Counted from the stretch's first letter, positions 46,735-58,568 are shown. The stretch is DNA of 64,000 nt from Cinnamomum chago (GCA_038049695.1 CP142456.1:17946501-18010500), one strand, 5' to 3'. The notes: generated by a model not told the origin, from the sequence alone. Made by a program: numbers and translations.

Positions 46735-46737
<3 letters not shown>
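46464..46737 (+). mobile_element. Foldback MITE, copy D (partial, forward)
   Basis: It lacks the left quarter of the family and ends GCCTTGCTC at a long (TA)n run (46738-46777). Together with copy C it makes a near-palindrome with arms of about 250-280 bp. The RNA of this stretch could fold into a long hairpin. Confidence 0.75.

Positions 46738-46777
<40 letters not shown>
46738..46777. repeat. (TA)n microsatellite
   Basis: About 20 TA units between the foldback MITE pair and the next repeat. Confidence 0.95.
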
Positions 46778-46780
<3 letters not shown>

Positions 46781-47005
46781 TGTGAGGGCCCCTTACTCAG
46801 TACCGTGAGAGTAACCCTCACAAGAGCATCTCCCTAAATGGGAGGTCTTCTTATAAGAGTTACTCTCAAAGTACCATGAGAGCATCTCCCTATAAGGGTG
46901 GGGGCCATCACATCCATATCCAATGCCAACAGCCTAAAAGTGAGGGCCCCCACCCCTTACTCTCATAGTACCGTGAGAGTAACTCTCACAAGAGCATCTC
47001 CCTAT
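46778..47005. repeat. Repeat with GTGAGAGT-A-ACTCTCAC palindromes
   Basis: The 17-bp perfect palindrome occurs complete near 46975-46991 and with one change near 46805. Blocks 'gtgagggcccc' and 'aagagcatctccctat' recur two or three times. It could be a small MITE with duplicated ends, but the boundaries are unclear. Confidence 0.55.
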
Positions 47006-47530
47006 ATAATATATACATAACAATATTGAAATTTATAGTGAAATTTGGTTAGGACACTATTTTCTGATCGAGTGAAATCCGGCAGAGGCCCTACTCCCCA
47101 TTAAGAAATTTGATTAGGGCCCATTTCCTATTAGAGTGAAATTTGACTCAGCCCTACTTTCTAATACTGTGAATTTGACTAGGGCCCATTTTCCTTTAGA
47201 GTGGGGGTGAGAGAGATATTTCTTTAAATTGTTTAAATTTCTATTAAATGGGCCCTACTATAGAGGCCACTAATTAAAGGGTAGTGGAAAAAAAAAAGCA
47301 AAAACATTAAAGCATTTCATGGGGCTTTTTTTATAAAGTCTCATTTATTTATTCAGTAAATGTTGGCCCACTAATCAAATGCCCCATTTTGTTGAGCCAG
47401 AGAGAACAAAAATAAGGAAAGATGGGCATTGCCCCATTTCGTTGAGGCAGAGAGTAAAAAGAGGAGAAAATCTTCACCACAGAGAGAACGACGAAGAAGA
47501 AAGAGAAAAAAAAAAGAAATTGAGAAGAAG
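47006..47530. other. Degenerate repeat and basic low-complexity stretch
   Basis: 47040-47215 repeats a motif like 'gtgaaatttgactagggccca' four times with changes. 47379-47470 holds a short duplication of 'gccccatttngttgag'. The open frame at 47379-47585 is lysine/arginine-rich low complexity with no recognisable domain, and I do not call it a gene. Confidence 0.4.
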
Positions 47531-47805
47531 GCTCCTTCTACACTACGCTATTTTGAAAATAGTGGCGCTAGCGTCTAAAGCCTAGTAGAGAAAAGCAATT
47601 TTAATTTATAATACTATTTTTCCTGTTCTTTCTCCTCAATAGCCTTTCCTATAGTTGCATTTACCCTTACATGGTTCCAAATCACTAAAAAAACACACAA
47701 GATTCAAAAAATAATTACCACTTAAAAAATTCATACCACTACACCCACTACATAGAATTTTGGCCATTGGCTGCTACGCCTCTCGCAACCGCTATTTTTA
47801 TTCTT
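47531..47805. mobile_element. Truncated AAAATAGCGG hAT MITE
   Basis: It matches the interior and right end of the complete copy at 33251-33609, ending near CCGCTATTTTTATTCTTG. The left end is missing. Confidence 0.7.
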
Positions 47806-47897
47806 GCTTGCAACAACAAAATTATACAAAAAAGAAAGAAATTGATCGCCGGTAATGACTTTTATTAAATGAAGTTAATATACATATCTTTCTTTTA

Positions 47898-48537
47898 GGG
47901 GTCGTTTGCCTTTTATACATGGCATACGAAAATGGGTTTTACACATTTAAATGTTACAAACATGAAACACATTATCATGTTTGTCAAAATCACCATTCTC
48001 ACGAGTAAATGAGTACATCCAACAGTTTTAGATGTGTTTGGAAGTTGTGGGCGTTTTTTGTTTTTCACAAATTTCTCAGAACTCGTGAAGATTTAAGATA
48101 TGAAACTAAACATCGTGATGCTTATCATTACAATGAGAATATTGAACAGTTTGGATCATGAACTGGAGGCCCATAGAAATGCAAAATCTATGAAGATTTA
48201 AGATAATTCATATTAAATGTCTTGGGCTTTACTAATCCAAAGAACAAATTTAACGGTTTGGATAACCAATATAGGGACCACAATAATGAAAAAACATGAA
48301 AGTGGTAGATGTGATTTGATCCCATCATCATTTCATATTGCAATCACCGTGTGAAGCATGTACCCCCGCCTTTTTGCGAATAGATGTAAAAGAGTTTCAT
48401 GCCTATTTAGGTGTGAGATTTGAAATGACCTAACACACCATTTTCACACCTCATTTATGCAAGCGCAAAGAAACATGATGATGTTCATTACGCACATGAA
48501 TCATTTACATATGCAAATGAGTACAAACAAATGACAA
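47898..48537. mobile_element. Possible MITE with GGGTCGTTTG ends
   Basis: The left end GGGGTCGTTTGCC and the right end, read inward, TTGTCATTTGTTTGTAC agree loosely, and a GCATA(C/T)G block follows on both sides. No clear duplication. It may be related to the element at 15838-16930. Confidence 0.3.
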
Positions 48538-48990
48538 ATTAATGGAAAAGTAAAATTTACACACGTCACCTCGCACTCTCGTTGTACTCCTCTGTCGAAA
48601 GATATACTATTGGGAATTCTCTAGCAAGACCACCGGTCCAAATTATACCTTGGAAATAGCTACTTGTAAATTCCACACCCTCCAATGCATAGATGGATGG
48701 AAAGCTTACCGAACCAGGATACTTTTAGGGTGTTAAGCAACAAAGATATCCACAAAACCGATCTAATACATCACACTAAGAGCCATATCTATTTGCAAGG
48801 ATAAATGATCAACAATTGAGCTTCTCCAATCTTATCCTATTCTGGCAATCAATATTTGAACTTCTTCAAACCAATCTCATTCTACCTCGATATTTTCAAC
48901 CCTTGGATTATCCCATCATAATTAAACTATATTGCAGTAAATTCTAACAGCTCAAATTCAAGATACTCATATCACATCATTTGGAACGTC
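48538..48990. other. Left flank of the young copia element
   Basis: No gene recognised. It ends with the ccatt target site at 48991-48995. Confidence 0.45.
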
Positions 48991-48995
48991 CCATT

Positions 48996-51900
48996 TGTTA
49001 AACAGGCCCAAGGCCCAAAGCCCATTAGTAGTCAAATCCCTTATCTCACGTGGAATTGATTTGGGTCAATATTGAGACAACTGTAGTTTTCCTAACTTAG
49101 AATAGAAATTGTTGTAATTAGTTGATTTCCTAACTTAGGTTGATGATTGATATAATTAGATTGTTTTCCTTTCTTAGAGCCTTAATTAAAGGCATGTAAT
49201 TACCTATATAATGATGTACAGTCTTCATAGAAAAACACAGAAGAATAGTTTCTCAAGAGTATTCAGAACTCTTTCAATCGTGAGTTTGTCATGGTATCAG
49301 AGCAAGGCCCAAGGAAGTCTTGATTCTAGAGATCTTCATTGTATCAAGGGATTAAGGATAGAGAGAATAAGTTAGTACTGCAGAAATAGATCCAGGATTT
49401 TTTTTCTCCATCACAGATCACCCCTGCTCACCTCAGATCATCTTCGATCCATCGTGGCCCACTTCAGATTATCATCCACTCATCTGCGGAAACAGCCCAG
49501 ACTGGTCGCAGGTATTTATCAGGAATTCTAGTGATTTTTCCAGATTTTTTCTCTCATCAGAAGTTGGCCATCTTCTATTTTCAAGGTTTTTCACTTTTTG
49601 TCCACGAGATTCCATCTCAGCCGTCCAGAATCTCTGATCTTGATCAGATTTGAGAAGCGCTTCCTCCATCAGTTGCGGAAATTGGACCTCCTATCATCCC
49701 TTGGATCTGATCTGTCCATAGATCATCTGGTGGGGCCCACGTGGAGTTTTACACACTGACGACTTGGCCGTTTTTGCTCCCGTATTGTCCTGTTCATAGT
49801 TCTGTTGTTCTGTACTGTTTTTGCTGCTGCTGAGATTAATCTTGTTTACTGTAGAAGACAGAATACAAGGCTGCCTTATATCAGTCCTCTGATATTGACT
49901 CAGGACCATCAGATTTTGCTAAGTTCTCACTTGTTGTTTCACTGTTTCACAATATACAGCTGAGATGGACAAATCTGAGATCACTTTGATCAAATTTACT
50001 GGAAAGAATTATCCTGCCTGGTCTTTCCAATTTCAAACATATCTCGAAGCAAAGGAATTATGGGGTTTTGTTTCTGGCACGGACCCTAAACCCACTGAGG
50101 ATGAGAAGAAAATCTCCTCTTGGTATACTAAAGATGCCAAAATCAAATCCTGGATTCTGGGATCCGTTGAGCCTCATCTGATAATGAATCTCAAGCCTTA
50201 CCCCACTTCCAAAGCCATGTGGGGCTATTTGAAGAAAATATACCATCAAGATAACTCTGCCAGACAATTCCATCTTGAATGTGCAATTGCTGAATATACA
50301 CAAGGGAATTTGTCCGTACAAGACTACTATTCTGGTTTCCGTACACTATGGTCAGAATACGATAGTATTAAGTATGCAGATGTGGCTGACGATGTGTTGA
50401 CCGTTATTCAAGACCTTCAGGCCTCTAGTCAGCGAGATCAGTTTTTGATGAAACTGCGGAATGAATTTGAAAGTGTCCGGTCTGCTCTAATGAATCGGAC
50501 ACCACTACCTTCATTAGATGTCTGCTTGAATGAGCTTTTACGCGAAGAACAGCGTCTTATGACCTCGGCTCATATTGCTCAACAGAAGACTGATGCCTAT
50601 TCAGTCGCGTTCTCGGCCAATAAAACTTCTCAGCCTCCGCCTCGAGACTTGAGCAAAACCCAATGCTACAGCTGTCAGAAATTTGGGCACCTTGCCTCTC
50701 AGTGTAAACAGAAAGTCTGCAGTTACTGTAAACGGTCGGGACATATCATCTCTGAATGTCGCCGTCGTCCACCACGTCCATCAACACAGTATCAGACTTC
50801 ACAGTCTCCGACTCCACACGCATATGTGGCTTCCTCAGTTATGCCTGCTCCTTCATCTGTCTCACAGCCTGGGCCCTCCTCATCTCTCACTCCTGAAATA
50901 GTTCAACAAATGATTATCAATGCCCTATCTGCTGTTGGTCTCTCAGGTAAGTCACCTTCATCTTCTACTTGGTTCATTGATTCTGGGGCATCTAATCATA
51001 TGACACATTCCACCACCCCCTTCTCCACTATGACAAGTTACAATGGTCCTCTTCAAATTCAAACTGCTGCCGGTGAACATGTTCCCATTACTGCTGTTGG
51101 TGATATCCCTGGTCCCATCCCATTGAGAAATGTTTATCTTTGCCCTAATTTAACTTCCAACTTAATGTCCGTAGGACAACTTGTTGAAAATAATTGCAAT
51201 GTTTCTTTCTCTTCTTCTGGTTGTGTTGTGCAGGATCAGATGTCCGGGAAGGAGATCGCGAGAGGACCTAAGTGTGGGCGCTTGTTTCCACTGGATTTTT
51301 TTCACAATTCTAGGAATCTTTTTGCCAATAATGTATTTTGTTTTTCTCTTAGAGATAATTGCCGATTGTGGCATAATCGTCTAGGACATCCAAATTCAAA
51401 GGCTTTCTCTCTTATGTTAAATTCTGGTTTATTAAATAAATCTCCTGGTTTCTCTTCTTGTGTGCCTTTTGACTGTGCTACTTGTAAAATGGGGAAGAGC
51501 AAAACTCTTCCGTTTCCTCATTCCACTTCACACACCTCTAAGTGCTTTGATTTAGTTCATAGTGATGTATGGGGGATTGCTCCAGCTCTTTCCCATGCTC
51601 ACTACAAATATTTTGTGACTTTCATTGATGACTTCAGTCGGTTTACATGGGTCTACTTTCTCCATTCCAAATCTGATGTTTTCTTTGTTTTTAAAATTTT
51701 CTTGGCTTATGTTGAAAATCAATTTTCCACCTGCATTAAAATCTTACGATCTGATTCTGGCGGGGAATACATGTCCTCTGATTTTCAACAGTTTTTGCAA
51801 CAAAAAGGCATTATTTCTCAAAAATCTTGTCCTTATACTCCCCAGCAAAATGGAATCGCTGAAAGGAAAAATCGACATCTCCTTGATGTCACACGTTCCC

Positions 51901-54356
51901 TTCTTCTGGAGTCCTCCGTTCCTACTCGTTTTTGGGTTGAGGCACTGGCTACAGCCGCTCATCTTATCAATCGCATGCCATCACCCTCCATTGAGAATCA
52001 AAGCCCATATTACCGTTTGTACCAAACCGATCCATCCTATGCGGATCTTCATGTTTTTGGCTGCACTTGTTTTGTGCACTTGCCTCCTTCTGAGAGGACA
52101 AAACTCACAGCACAATCAGCTCAGTGTGTGTTTTTAGGTTATGCACCCTTCCAGAAAGGGTTCCTTTGTTATGACCCTCACATTCGTCGTGTCCGTACCT
52201 CTAGGAATGTTGTTTTCTTTGAACATCAGTATTTTTTTCAAAAACACATTGATCCTCCTGACTTCTCTTTTGTGTCCTTACCTGGTTTTTCTGACGACAC
52301 GTCAGTTGTTCGTTTTAATCCCAATTTTGTGTATCACAGACGGAACAGCACAGCGCCTACCAGGGATCCCCCTCCTGTTCTTCCTCCGGCATCTGATCCA
52401 ACACCGGCAGTTGCTCCTTCCAGCCATTCTTCATTGCGTCGCTCCACTCGGATTTCAGTCCCACCATCCCGTTATGGGTTCTCCCATACTTCCTTAATGG
52501 CCACTTTATCTTCCTCTTCCATTCCCCAATCCTATTCTCAGGCTGTGCAGGACCCATGTTGGAACAAGGCTATGCAAGAGGAATTGGAGGCGTTAGCGCA
52601 AAATCATACGTGGGATATTGTCCCATCTCCTGTGGGTGTCAAACCTATTGGCTGTAAGTGGGTATTTTCTCTCAAGTTAAACTCTGATGGCTCTTTAGAT
52701 CGATATAAGGCGCGTCTTGTCGCTCTTGGAAATCGGCAGGAATATGGCATTGATTATGATGAGACTTTTGCTCCGGTTGCCAAGATGACCACCGTCCGCA
52801 CTATTCTTGCTATTGCTGCATCTCAGTCTTGGCCTCTCTATCAAATGGATGTCAAAAATGCATTTCTCCATGGTGATCTAAAAGAAGATGTTTATATGCG
52901 CCTACCTCCGGGCTGCTCATCTGGGGCTGGTATGGTTGCCAAACTACGTCGCTCCCTCTATGGTCTGAAACAAGCTCCTCGCGCATGGTTTGAGAAATTT
53001 CAGGCTGCTCTTCTACGATTGGAGTTTCATCCAAGTCCATATGATCCTTCTATGTTCTTACATCGTGCTCCATCCGGGATCACCGTACTTCTTGTCTATG
53101 TGGATGACATCGTCATTACTGGTCCTAATGCAACCATGATTCAGAAGCTTCAAGCGTCTCTTCGTCAGACTTTTCACATGAAGGATCTCGGCCCCCTACA
53201 CTATTTTCTCGGTCTTGAAGTTCATCAATCGACTCAGGGTATAGTTCTAAATCAACACAAATACACTGTTGATCTCATTGCCTTGGCTGGTCTTACTGCT
53301 TCAGCTCCTGTAGATACGCCGGTCGAATTGAATGTCAAACTCAGTCGCGAGGAGGGCGATCTTCTTTCCGATCCTACTGCCTATCGCCAATTAGTTGGCA
53401 GCTTGATCTACCTCACGATCACTCGTCCTGATATATCTTATGCAGTCAACCTGATGAGTCAGTTTATGACTGCTCCTCGTCACCTTCATCTGGCTGCTGT
53501 TCGCCGCATCATTCGCTATCTTCTCCGCACACCGACTCGTGGGTTGTTCTTTCCATCCAACAATCCTCTCTCTCTCAAAGCTTATTCCGATGCTGATTGG
53601 GCTGGTTGTCCGGATACTCGCCGATCGACGACAGGATGGTGCATGTTTTTGGGTGATAGTCTCATTTCTTGGAAATGCAAGAAACATGAAAAAGTCTCTA
53701 AATCCTCTACCGAGGCCGAGTACCGAGCCATGTCTGCTGCCTGCTCCGAAATTCTTTGGCTCCGTGGTCTGCTCTCTGACATTGGTTTTCCAGCAGAAGG
53801 ACCTACCCCTCTCTATGCTGATAATACAAGTGCAATTCGGATTACTGAAAATCCGATTTTTCATGAACGCACTAAACATATTGAGGTTGATTGTCACTTC
53901 ATACGTGATGAGTTTAAACGTGATGTCATCAGCCTTCCGCATGTCTCCACTGAACTTCAAATTGCTGATATTCTTACCAAAGGTCTTCCACGACCACGCC
54001 ATCAGTTCTTGGTTGACAAATTGATGCTTGTTGATTCTCCCGCATCAATTTGAGGGGGGGTGTTAAACAGGCCCAAGGCCCAAAGCCCATTAGTAGTCAA
54101 ATCCCTTATCTCACGTGGAATTGATTTGGGTCAATATTGAGACAACTGTAGTTTTCCTAACTTAGAATAGAAATTGTTGTAATTAGTTGATTTCCTAACT
54201 TAGGTTGATGATTGATATAATTAGATTGTTTTCCTTTCTTAGAGCCTTAATTAAAGGCATGTAATTACCTATATAATGATGTACAGTCTTCATAGAAAAA
54301 CACAGAAGAATAGTTTCTCAAGAGTATTCAGAACTCTTTCAATCGTGAGTTTGTCA
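48996..54356 (+). mobile_element. Ty1-copia element, Ale-like, whole-looking and very young
   Basis: 5361 bp. LTRs of 296 bp (48996-49291 and 54061-54356) look identical by eye. A perfect 5-bp duplication, ccatt, lies at 48991-48995 and 54357-54361. A TGGTATCAGAGC primer-binding site follows the 5' LTR, and a G-rich polypurine tract abuts the 3' LTR. One gag-pol frame fills the interior. Small size, short LTRs and a single frame suit the Ale/Retrofit lineage. Identical LTRs imply very recent insertion, so the site may be empty in other individuals. Confidence 0.96.
49965..54053 (+). CDS. Copia gag-pol polyprotein
   Basis: A single frame of 1362 codons. Parts in order by approximate residue: gag 1-230, two CCHC zinc knuckles 233-265, aspartic protease near 337, GAG-pre-integrase near 467, integrase core 525-650, reverse transcriptase 880-1130 and RNase H 1200-1340. 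The order integrase before reverse transcriptase defines Ty1-copia. The length is normal for the lineage. A leader of about 670 bp separates the 5' LTR from the start. It looks whole. Confidence 0.96.
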   Translation: MDKSEITLIKFTGKNYPAWSFQFQTYLEAKELWGFVSGTDPKPTEDEKKISSWYTKDAKIKSWILGSVEPHLIMNLKPYPTSKAMWGYLKKIYHQDNSARQFHLECAIAEYTQGNLSVQDYYSGFRTLWSEYDSIKYADVADDVLTVIQDLQASSQRDQFLMKLRNEFESVRSALMNRTPLPSLDVCLNELLREEQRLMTSAHIAQQKTDAYSVAFSANKTSQPPPRDLSKTQCYSCQKFGHLASQCKQKVCSYCKRSGHIISECRRRPPRPSTQYQTSQSPTPHAYVASSVMPAPSSVSQPGPSSSLTPEIVQQMIINALSAVGLSGKSPSSSTWFIDSGASNHMTHSTTPFSTMTSYNGPLQIQTAAGEHVPITAVGDIPGPIPLRNVYLCPNLTSNLMSVGQLVENNCNVSFSSSGCVVQDQMSGKEIARGPKCGRLFPLDFFHNSRNLFANNVFCFSLRDNCRLWHNRLGHPNSKAFSLMLNSGLLNKSPGFSSCVPFDCATCKMGKSKTLPFPHSTSHTSKCFDLVHSDVWGIAPALSHAHYKYFVTFIDDFSRFTWVYFLHSKSDVFFVFKIFLAYVENQFSTCIKILRSDSGGEYMSSDFQQFLQQKGIISQKSCPYTPQQNGIAERKNRHLLDVTRSLLLESSVPTRFWVEALATAAHLINRMPSPSIENQSPYYRLYQTDPSYADLHVFGCTCFVHLPPSERTKLTAQSAQCVFLGYAPFQKGFLCYDPHIRRVRTSRNVVFFEHQYFFQKHIDPPDFSFVSLPGFSDDTSVVRFNPNFVYHRRNSTAPTRDPPPVLPPASDPTPAVAPSSHSSLRRSTRISVPPSRYGFSHTSLMATLSSSSIPQSYSQAVQDPCWNKAMQEELEALAQNHTWDIVPSPVGVKPIGCKWVFSLKLNSDGSLDRYKARLVALGNRQEYGIDYDETFAPVAKMTTVRTILAIAASQSWPLYQMDVKNAFLHGDLKEDVYMRLPPGCSSGAGMVAKLRRSLYGLKQAPRAWFEKFQAALLRLEFHPSPYDPSMFLHRAPSGITVLLVYVDDIVITGPNATMIQKLQASLRQTFHMKDLGPLHYFLGLEVHQSTQGIVLNQHKYTVDLIALAGLTASAPVDTPVELNVKLSREEGDLLSDPTAYRQLVGSLIYLTITRPDISYAVNLMSQFMTAPRHLHLAAVRRIIRYLLRTPTRGLFFPSNNPLSLKAYSDADWAGCPDTRRSTTGWCMFLGDSLISWKCKKHEKVSKSSTEAEYRAMSAACSEILWLRGLLSDIGFPAEGPTPLYADNTSAIRITENPIFHERTKHIEVDCHFIRDEFKRDVISLPHVSTELQIADILTKGLPRPRHQFLVDKLMLVDSPASI

Positions 54357-54361
54357 CCATT

Positions 54362-55045
54362 CATCCCCAACCAATGGGACCCACGCATGGTGATAAGAAT
54401 TACCTCAATTCCATTGGGAAGGTCAAGACATTCTGTTAGGACCAAGGACCCGACCACAGAAAACATATTTATATAATCTTCAATCAATATTCTCTATTTA
54501 TATGACTTAATTAATAAATAAAAGAGATTTTTATGAGATGATTACGCTCAAACTCTAATTATACAGATTAACGAAAAAAAACTTCAAAACAACAGACAGG
54601 GGTCTTGTACCTATTTTTTGGACCAAACTACTCTTGTGGCGCTATCGCCAGGGTATTCAACATTAAACCCCCCAAACTCCCTACACAGGGAACTAGAGAC
54701 CCATTTTTACTTCTCTGGAATGGAGGTGTCTTTCGTTGAAGGTATTAGGATGAGAAAATGGGATGGAGAAAATGGAGAGATGAAGAGAATGAGATCATGA
54801 TGGACGATGATAATGATGGGCTGGCGAAGGTTTTGTTAGGGCAATGAGATAATGGATAGATGAAGGGATGAGATGGTGATGGACGATGATAGTTATGGGC
54901 TGGCTAGGGTTTTGTTGGGGCAGTGACTAGTGAGATCGATGTGTTTGGGTGAGAGGATGAGACCTTGACCAAATGAGTATGATCCACTTTCTGACGGTTG
55001 GGGCCTTGGGAGGAAAGAAGAGAAAATGGAGTTGGGTTTGTGGAC
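54362..55045. other. Flank with a ~75-bp direct repeat
   Basis: No gene recognised. Two diverged copies of a segment containing 'gatggacgatgata' and 'ggttttgttagggca' lie at 54779-54932. Confidence 0.5.
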
Positions 55046-56291
55046 ATGAGGGTTGATTCCGCAAAGATATCTGAGCTTCAATCTTCGTTGCATCAATCAT
55101 TCCATATGAAAGACTTGGGTCCCTTGACCTACTTCTTAGGTCTTAAAGTTCATCAAATAGAAAAAGGAATCATCTTGCACCAACACAAATATACTCTAGA
55201 CCTAATTGAACTAGCAGGACTCTAGCAATCAACTCCGATTGATACTCCACTTGAAGTGAACTTGAAGCTTTCAAAGGATAGTGGGGATCTTCTTCCAGAT
55301 GCCACGCTCTATCGACAATTGGTTGGCAGCCTGATCTACTTAACTAATACCCACCCCAACATTTCTTTTGATGTTAACCTTGTCACCTAGTTTATGACCG
55401 AACCAAGGCATTGTCATTTGGCGGCTGTCTGACGTATCATTCATTACCTTTTTGGTATGACTACTCGTGGTCTATTCTTTCCTACAGGCTCCCCACTAAA
55501 TCTAATTGCTTTCTCTGATGCTGATTGGGCTAGTTGTACCAACACCCGTTGGTCCACAATTGGGTGGTGTATGTATCTAGGCGATGAGTTGATATCCTGA
55601 AAATGTAAGTTATGAGATAAGGTCTCCAAATCTTCAACTGAAGCCGAATATCGTGCCATGTCGGCTGCATGTTCTGAAATACTTTGGCTTCGTGGGCTGC
55701 TCTCCGATCTCAGTTTTCCACAAACCTCACCTACACCTCTCCATGCTGACAAGTGTTATTCGTATTACAGAAAATCTAGTCTTCCATGAAAGGACCAAGC
55801 ACATCGAAGTTGATTGGCATTTCATTCGTGATGAATATCTATGTGACGTAATTTTCCTACCATTCATTTCCTCTGGCCTCCAAATTGCAAATATTTTCAC
55901 GAAGAGACTTCCTCACCCACGTCATCAATTCTTATCCAACAAATTGATGTTTACTGATTCCACAGCATCAATTTGAGGGGGGGTGTTAACAAAGGCCAAA
56001 GGCCCATTATACTATAAGTTTGGCCCATCCATGACCAATCTGCAAAGCCCAACTTATTGTAGACTTGTACAACACTACATACTAAAACAGGAAATTTGAT
56101 AGATTGATACTAGTCAAACTTGTACAGCACTACATACTAAAATAAGAGATTTGATAGATTGTAATTGTACTTGTAGACCTAATTGGGCATCTCTGATCTA
56201 TAAATACAGTGGTGGATCCTCAAGGTAGGACATCCAATTACATTCAGTCTCTTGTTTATGTGTTATGATTCTTTCTGGCTTTCTCGTGCCA
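55046..56291 (+). mobile_element. 5'-truncated Ty1-copia fragment with 3' LTR
   Basis: A fossil. It holds the end of reverse transcriptase, RNase H, a G-rich polypurine tract and an LTR (about 55984-56291) starting TGTTAACA. The protein wording is close to that of the young copia at 48996-54356, so it is an older relative. It is broken, with several breaks, and truncated at the left. Confidence 0.85.
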
Positions 56292-57374
56292 TTCCAAAAT
56301 ATACATGCTTCCTAATTCAAGCTCTTTTGGTGGTTTTGATGTTAATTACGTGATTACTGGATGGTTAATGGTTAATTTAATAGAATAAGGTGTTGCATGT
56401 GATGGATCAGGCCTTGATTAGGTTGGCAGTGATGGAATTCTTCAGGTTGTGGTGTTAGAAATACAATCTCCATCGAATTCAAAACTTTCTCTTTCAGCCT
56501 GTAAATCTGGGAATTTACAAGTAAACATTAGCCCCTTACAGATAGCCGTCAGCTCATAAAAAGCTAATCGTAAATGTACTACAGCAACATTTTCCAAAGA
56601 GGTGGATTTTAAGGTTTTTGTTCTATGATTACCTCTCGGCTAGCCATAGGGCTACCCACGGCGAGCCATAAGGCTAACCGTAGTACACTCTTGAATAGCC
56701 ATATCCAAACTGCTAACCATAGGCCTGGGTCCTCCTTTAAGTGCAGAATTTATACTTTCAGACCTTTGGACCAGTTTAGGACCCTTAAACCATGTCATGC
56801 TCTATTATTAATTAATTGAGAGACCATTGCAGGTGGTGCTTGAGTTGGCACACACCTAAGGATTGCCCCGACCTCGATTAGGCCAATGTTAGGTCAAGTG
56901 TGTGGAGGTTTAATGTCGACTAACTTCATGATGCCAAGGTATAATTCTACTTAGACATCAAGGACCCTAAAGCTACGTAGGGTTAGATGGTATTGACCAA
57001 GGGCAATCTAGAGCTAGGTTGGATCCTGTCTTTTGTCCTTTTCTTACATCGTCTCATGATACATGTCTTTTTGTATTATATTACTCGCATGCCTTGTACA
57101 TGCTTATTTACTTGTTCGCATGCCTTGTACATGCTTATTTACTTGTTTATAATTGTTTAATTGTTATGTTTGATGTCAAGTTGTGATGGACATGTAGCCT
57201 GAACCTAGGTGGACCTAGTGGCCCTTGATTATGATATGGACCTGTTGTAACGCTAGATACTTGTTTATCTTGATGACCTAGAGCTAGATGGATTTTGAAG
57301 CATAGTGCTACACACCTTGATGTACTTTCCTTTCTAGATGAGCTTGTTTGTTTAACCACCTTATTACCATACCC
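56292..57374. other. Unassigned stretch
   Basis: No gene recognised. A 31-bp direct repeat ('cgcatgccttgtacatgctt' and onward) lies at about 57087-57147. The local wording suggests repeat-derived DNA, but I cannot name the family. Confidence 0.4.
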
Positions 57375-58527
57375 GATTGGATATTTATAATAACATATAT
57401 CTCTTTCCTACTCAGACTCTTGTTTCTAAAGGTTCCTAATTAAATAGGGAAACTAATTAACAATCTTAAACAAATAGAAAAATAGCAACTACTAGGAAGC
57501 CTAAATAGGATGAATTCCCACACTCAAATAACCAGCTGATCCCCATTAGGATTTTTGGACTGATCCAATGGGTCGGGTCAAGTTGACCCACAAGCTCATG
57601 GGTCTGTTCCGGCGGACTTGGGCCTGGTTTGACCTGCACCAGTTCTCCCCGCCTTGGAAAAACTCGACTCCAGCTAAAGTATAGCTTGATAACGCTCAAA
57701 CAAATCTAGATTGATGAGCTGGAAATTAGTAGCGGTGATCCATGAGGCATCCGAGATGGGATGATCCTTCCATCGTACGAGAAATTTCTGAAAACCTCCT
57801 CGACGTGCAGACAAGAGTTGATCATCAAGCACATCAATGATCAGATGCAGGTGGATTAGGCAATAGAGATAGGAATATCCTTCAAGGCTTTCAACCGTGT
57901 GATGTCCTCGACTATGATGCCCAGTTACGGGATGGATACGGTAGGGACACACCATGGACATGGCAGGGACACGGATTTTACATATAAAAAGTGAAGTATC
58001 GGATACGATATGACACGATACGTTCCCCATTTTGAAGTATCCGTGCATCATAGGTCCTCGATAGAGAGGTGGATTCAGCTTGCTCTGATACCAATCTAAT
58101 GCAGCCTAAAAAATAGACCAAACCCACAGCAAGGATTTGGCCTAATCCAAATGGATTGGAAGCACTCAAAACACATGATCAAACACAATTGAGCCAAAAA
58201 AGAAATCTTCTATTCAATAATAATCAGAGGTATCGATCCCTAAAAGGGATTCACATATTTATAATATAACATATATTTCTTTCCTACTAGGATTCTTCTT
58301 TCTAAAGGTTCATAATCAAATAGTGAAACCAATTAACAGTCTGAAACAAGTAGGAAACTAGCAACTACTAAGAAGCCTAAATAGGATAACTTCCCACACT
58401 CAAATAACTAACCGATTCCGATTAGGATTTGTGGGCTGATCCAATGGGTTGGGTCAACTTGACCCACAAGATCGTGGGCCCTGCCCAATAGACTTGAGCC
58501 TGGTTCAACCAGCACCATTGAGCCTCA
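57375..58527 (-). mobile_element. Ty3-gypsy (chromovirus) deletion derivative
   Basis: A fossil. Diverged LTR copies lie at about 57375-57650 (partial) and about 58095-58527. A TGGTATCAGAGC primer-binding site lies at 58082-58093 on the minus strand, and a purine tract near 57645-57655. Only about 450 bp of internal sequence remain, including a chromodomain (57680-57850, QKFLVRWKDHPISDASWI). Gag and most of pol are missing. A hAT MITE (57912-58053) sits in the internal part. It is broken. Confidence 0.75.
57912..58053 (+). mobile_element. 142-bp hAT MITE, CTATGATGC family, copy 2
   Basis: Ends CTATGATGC and GCATCATAG with a perfect 8-bp duplication gtcctcga at 57904-57911 and 58054-58061. 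The interior is very close to copy 1 at 23343-23485. Confidence 0.93.
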
Positions 58528-58568
58528 TTTACGCTTGCTGCAGCAATGCCTTGCTTTGGAGTAAGTAT

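Noticed and set aside
47379-47585. Basic 68-residue open frame
   Set aside because: Low-complexity Lys/Arg/Glu sequence running into a MITE. No domain.
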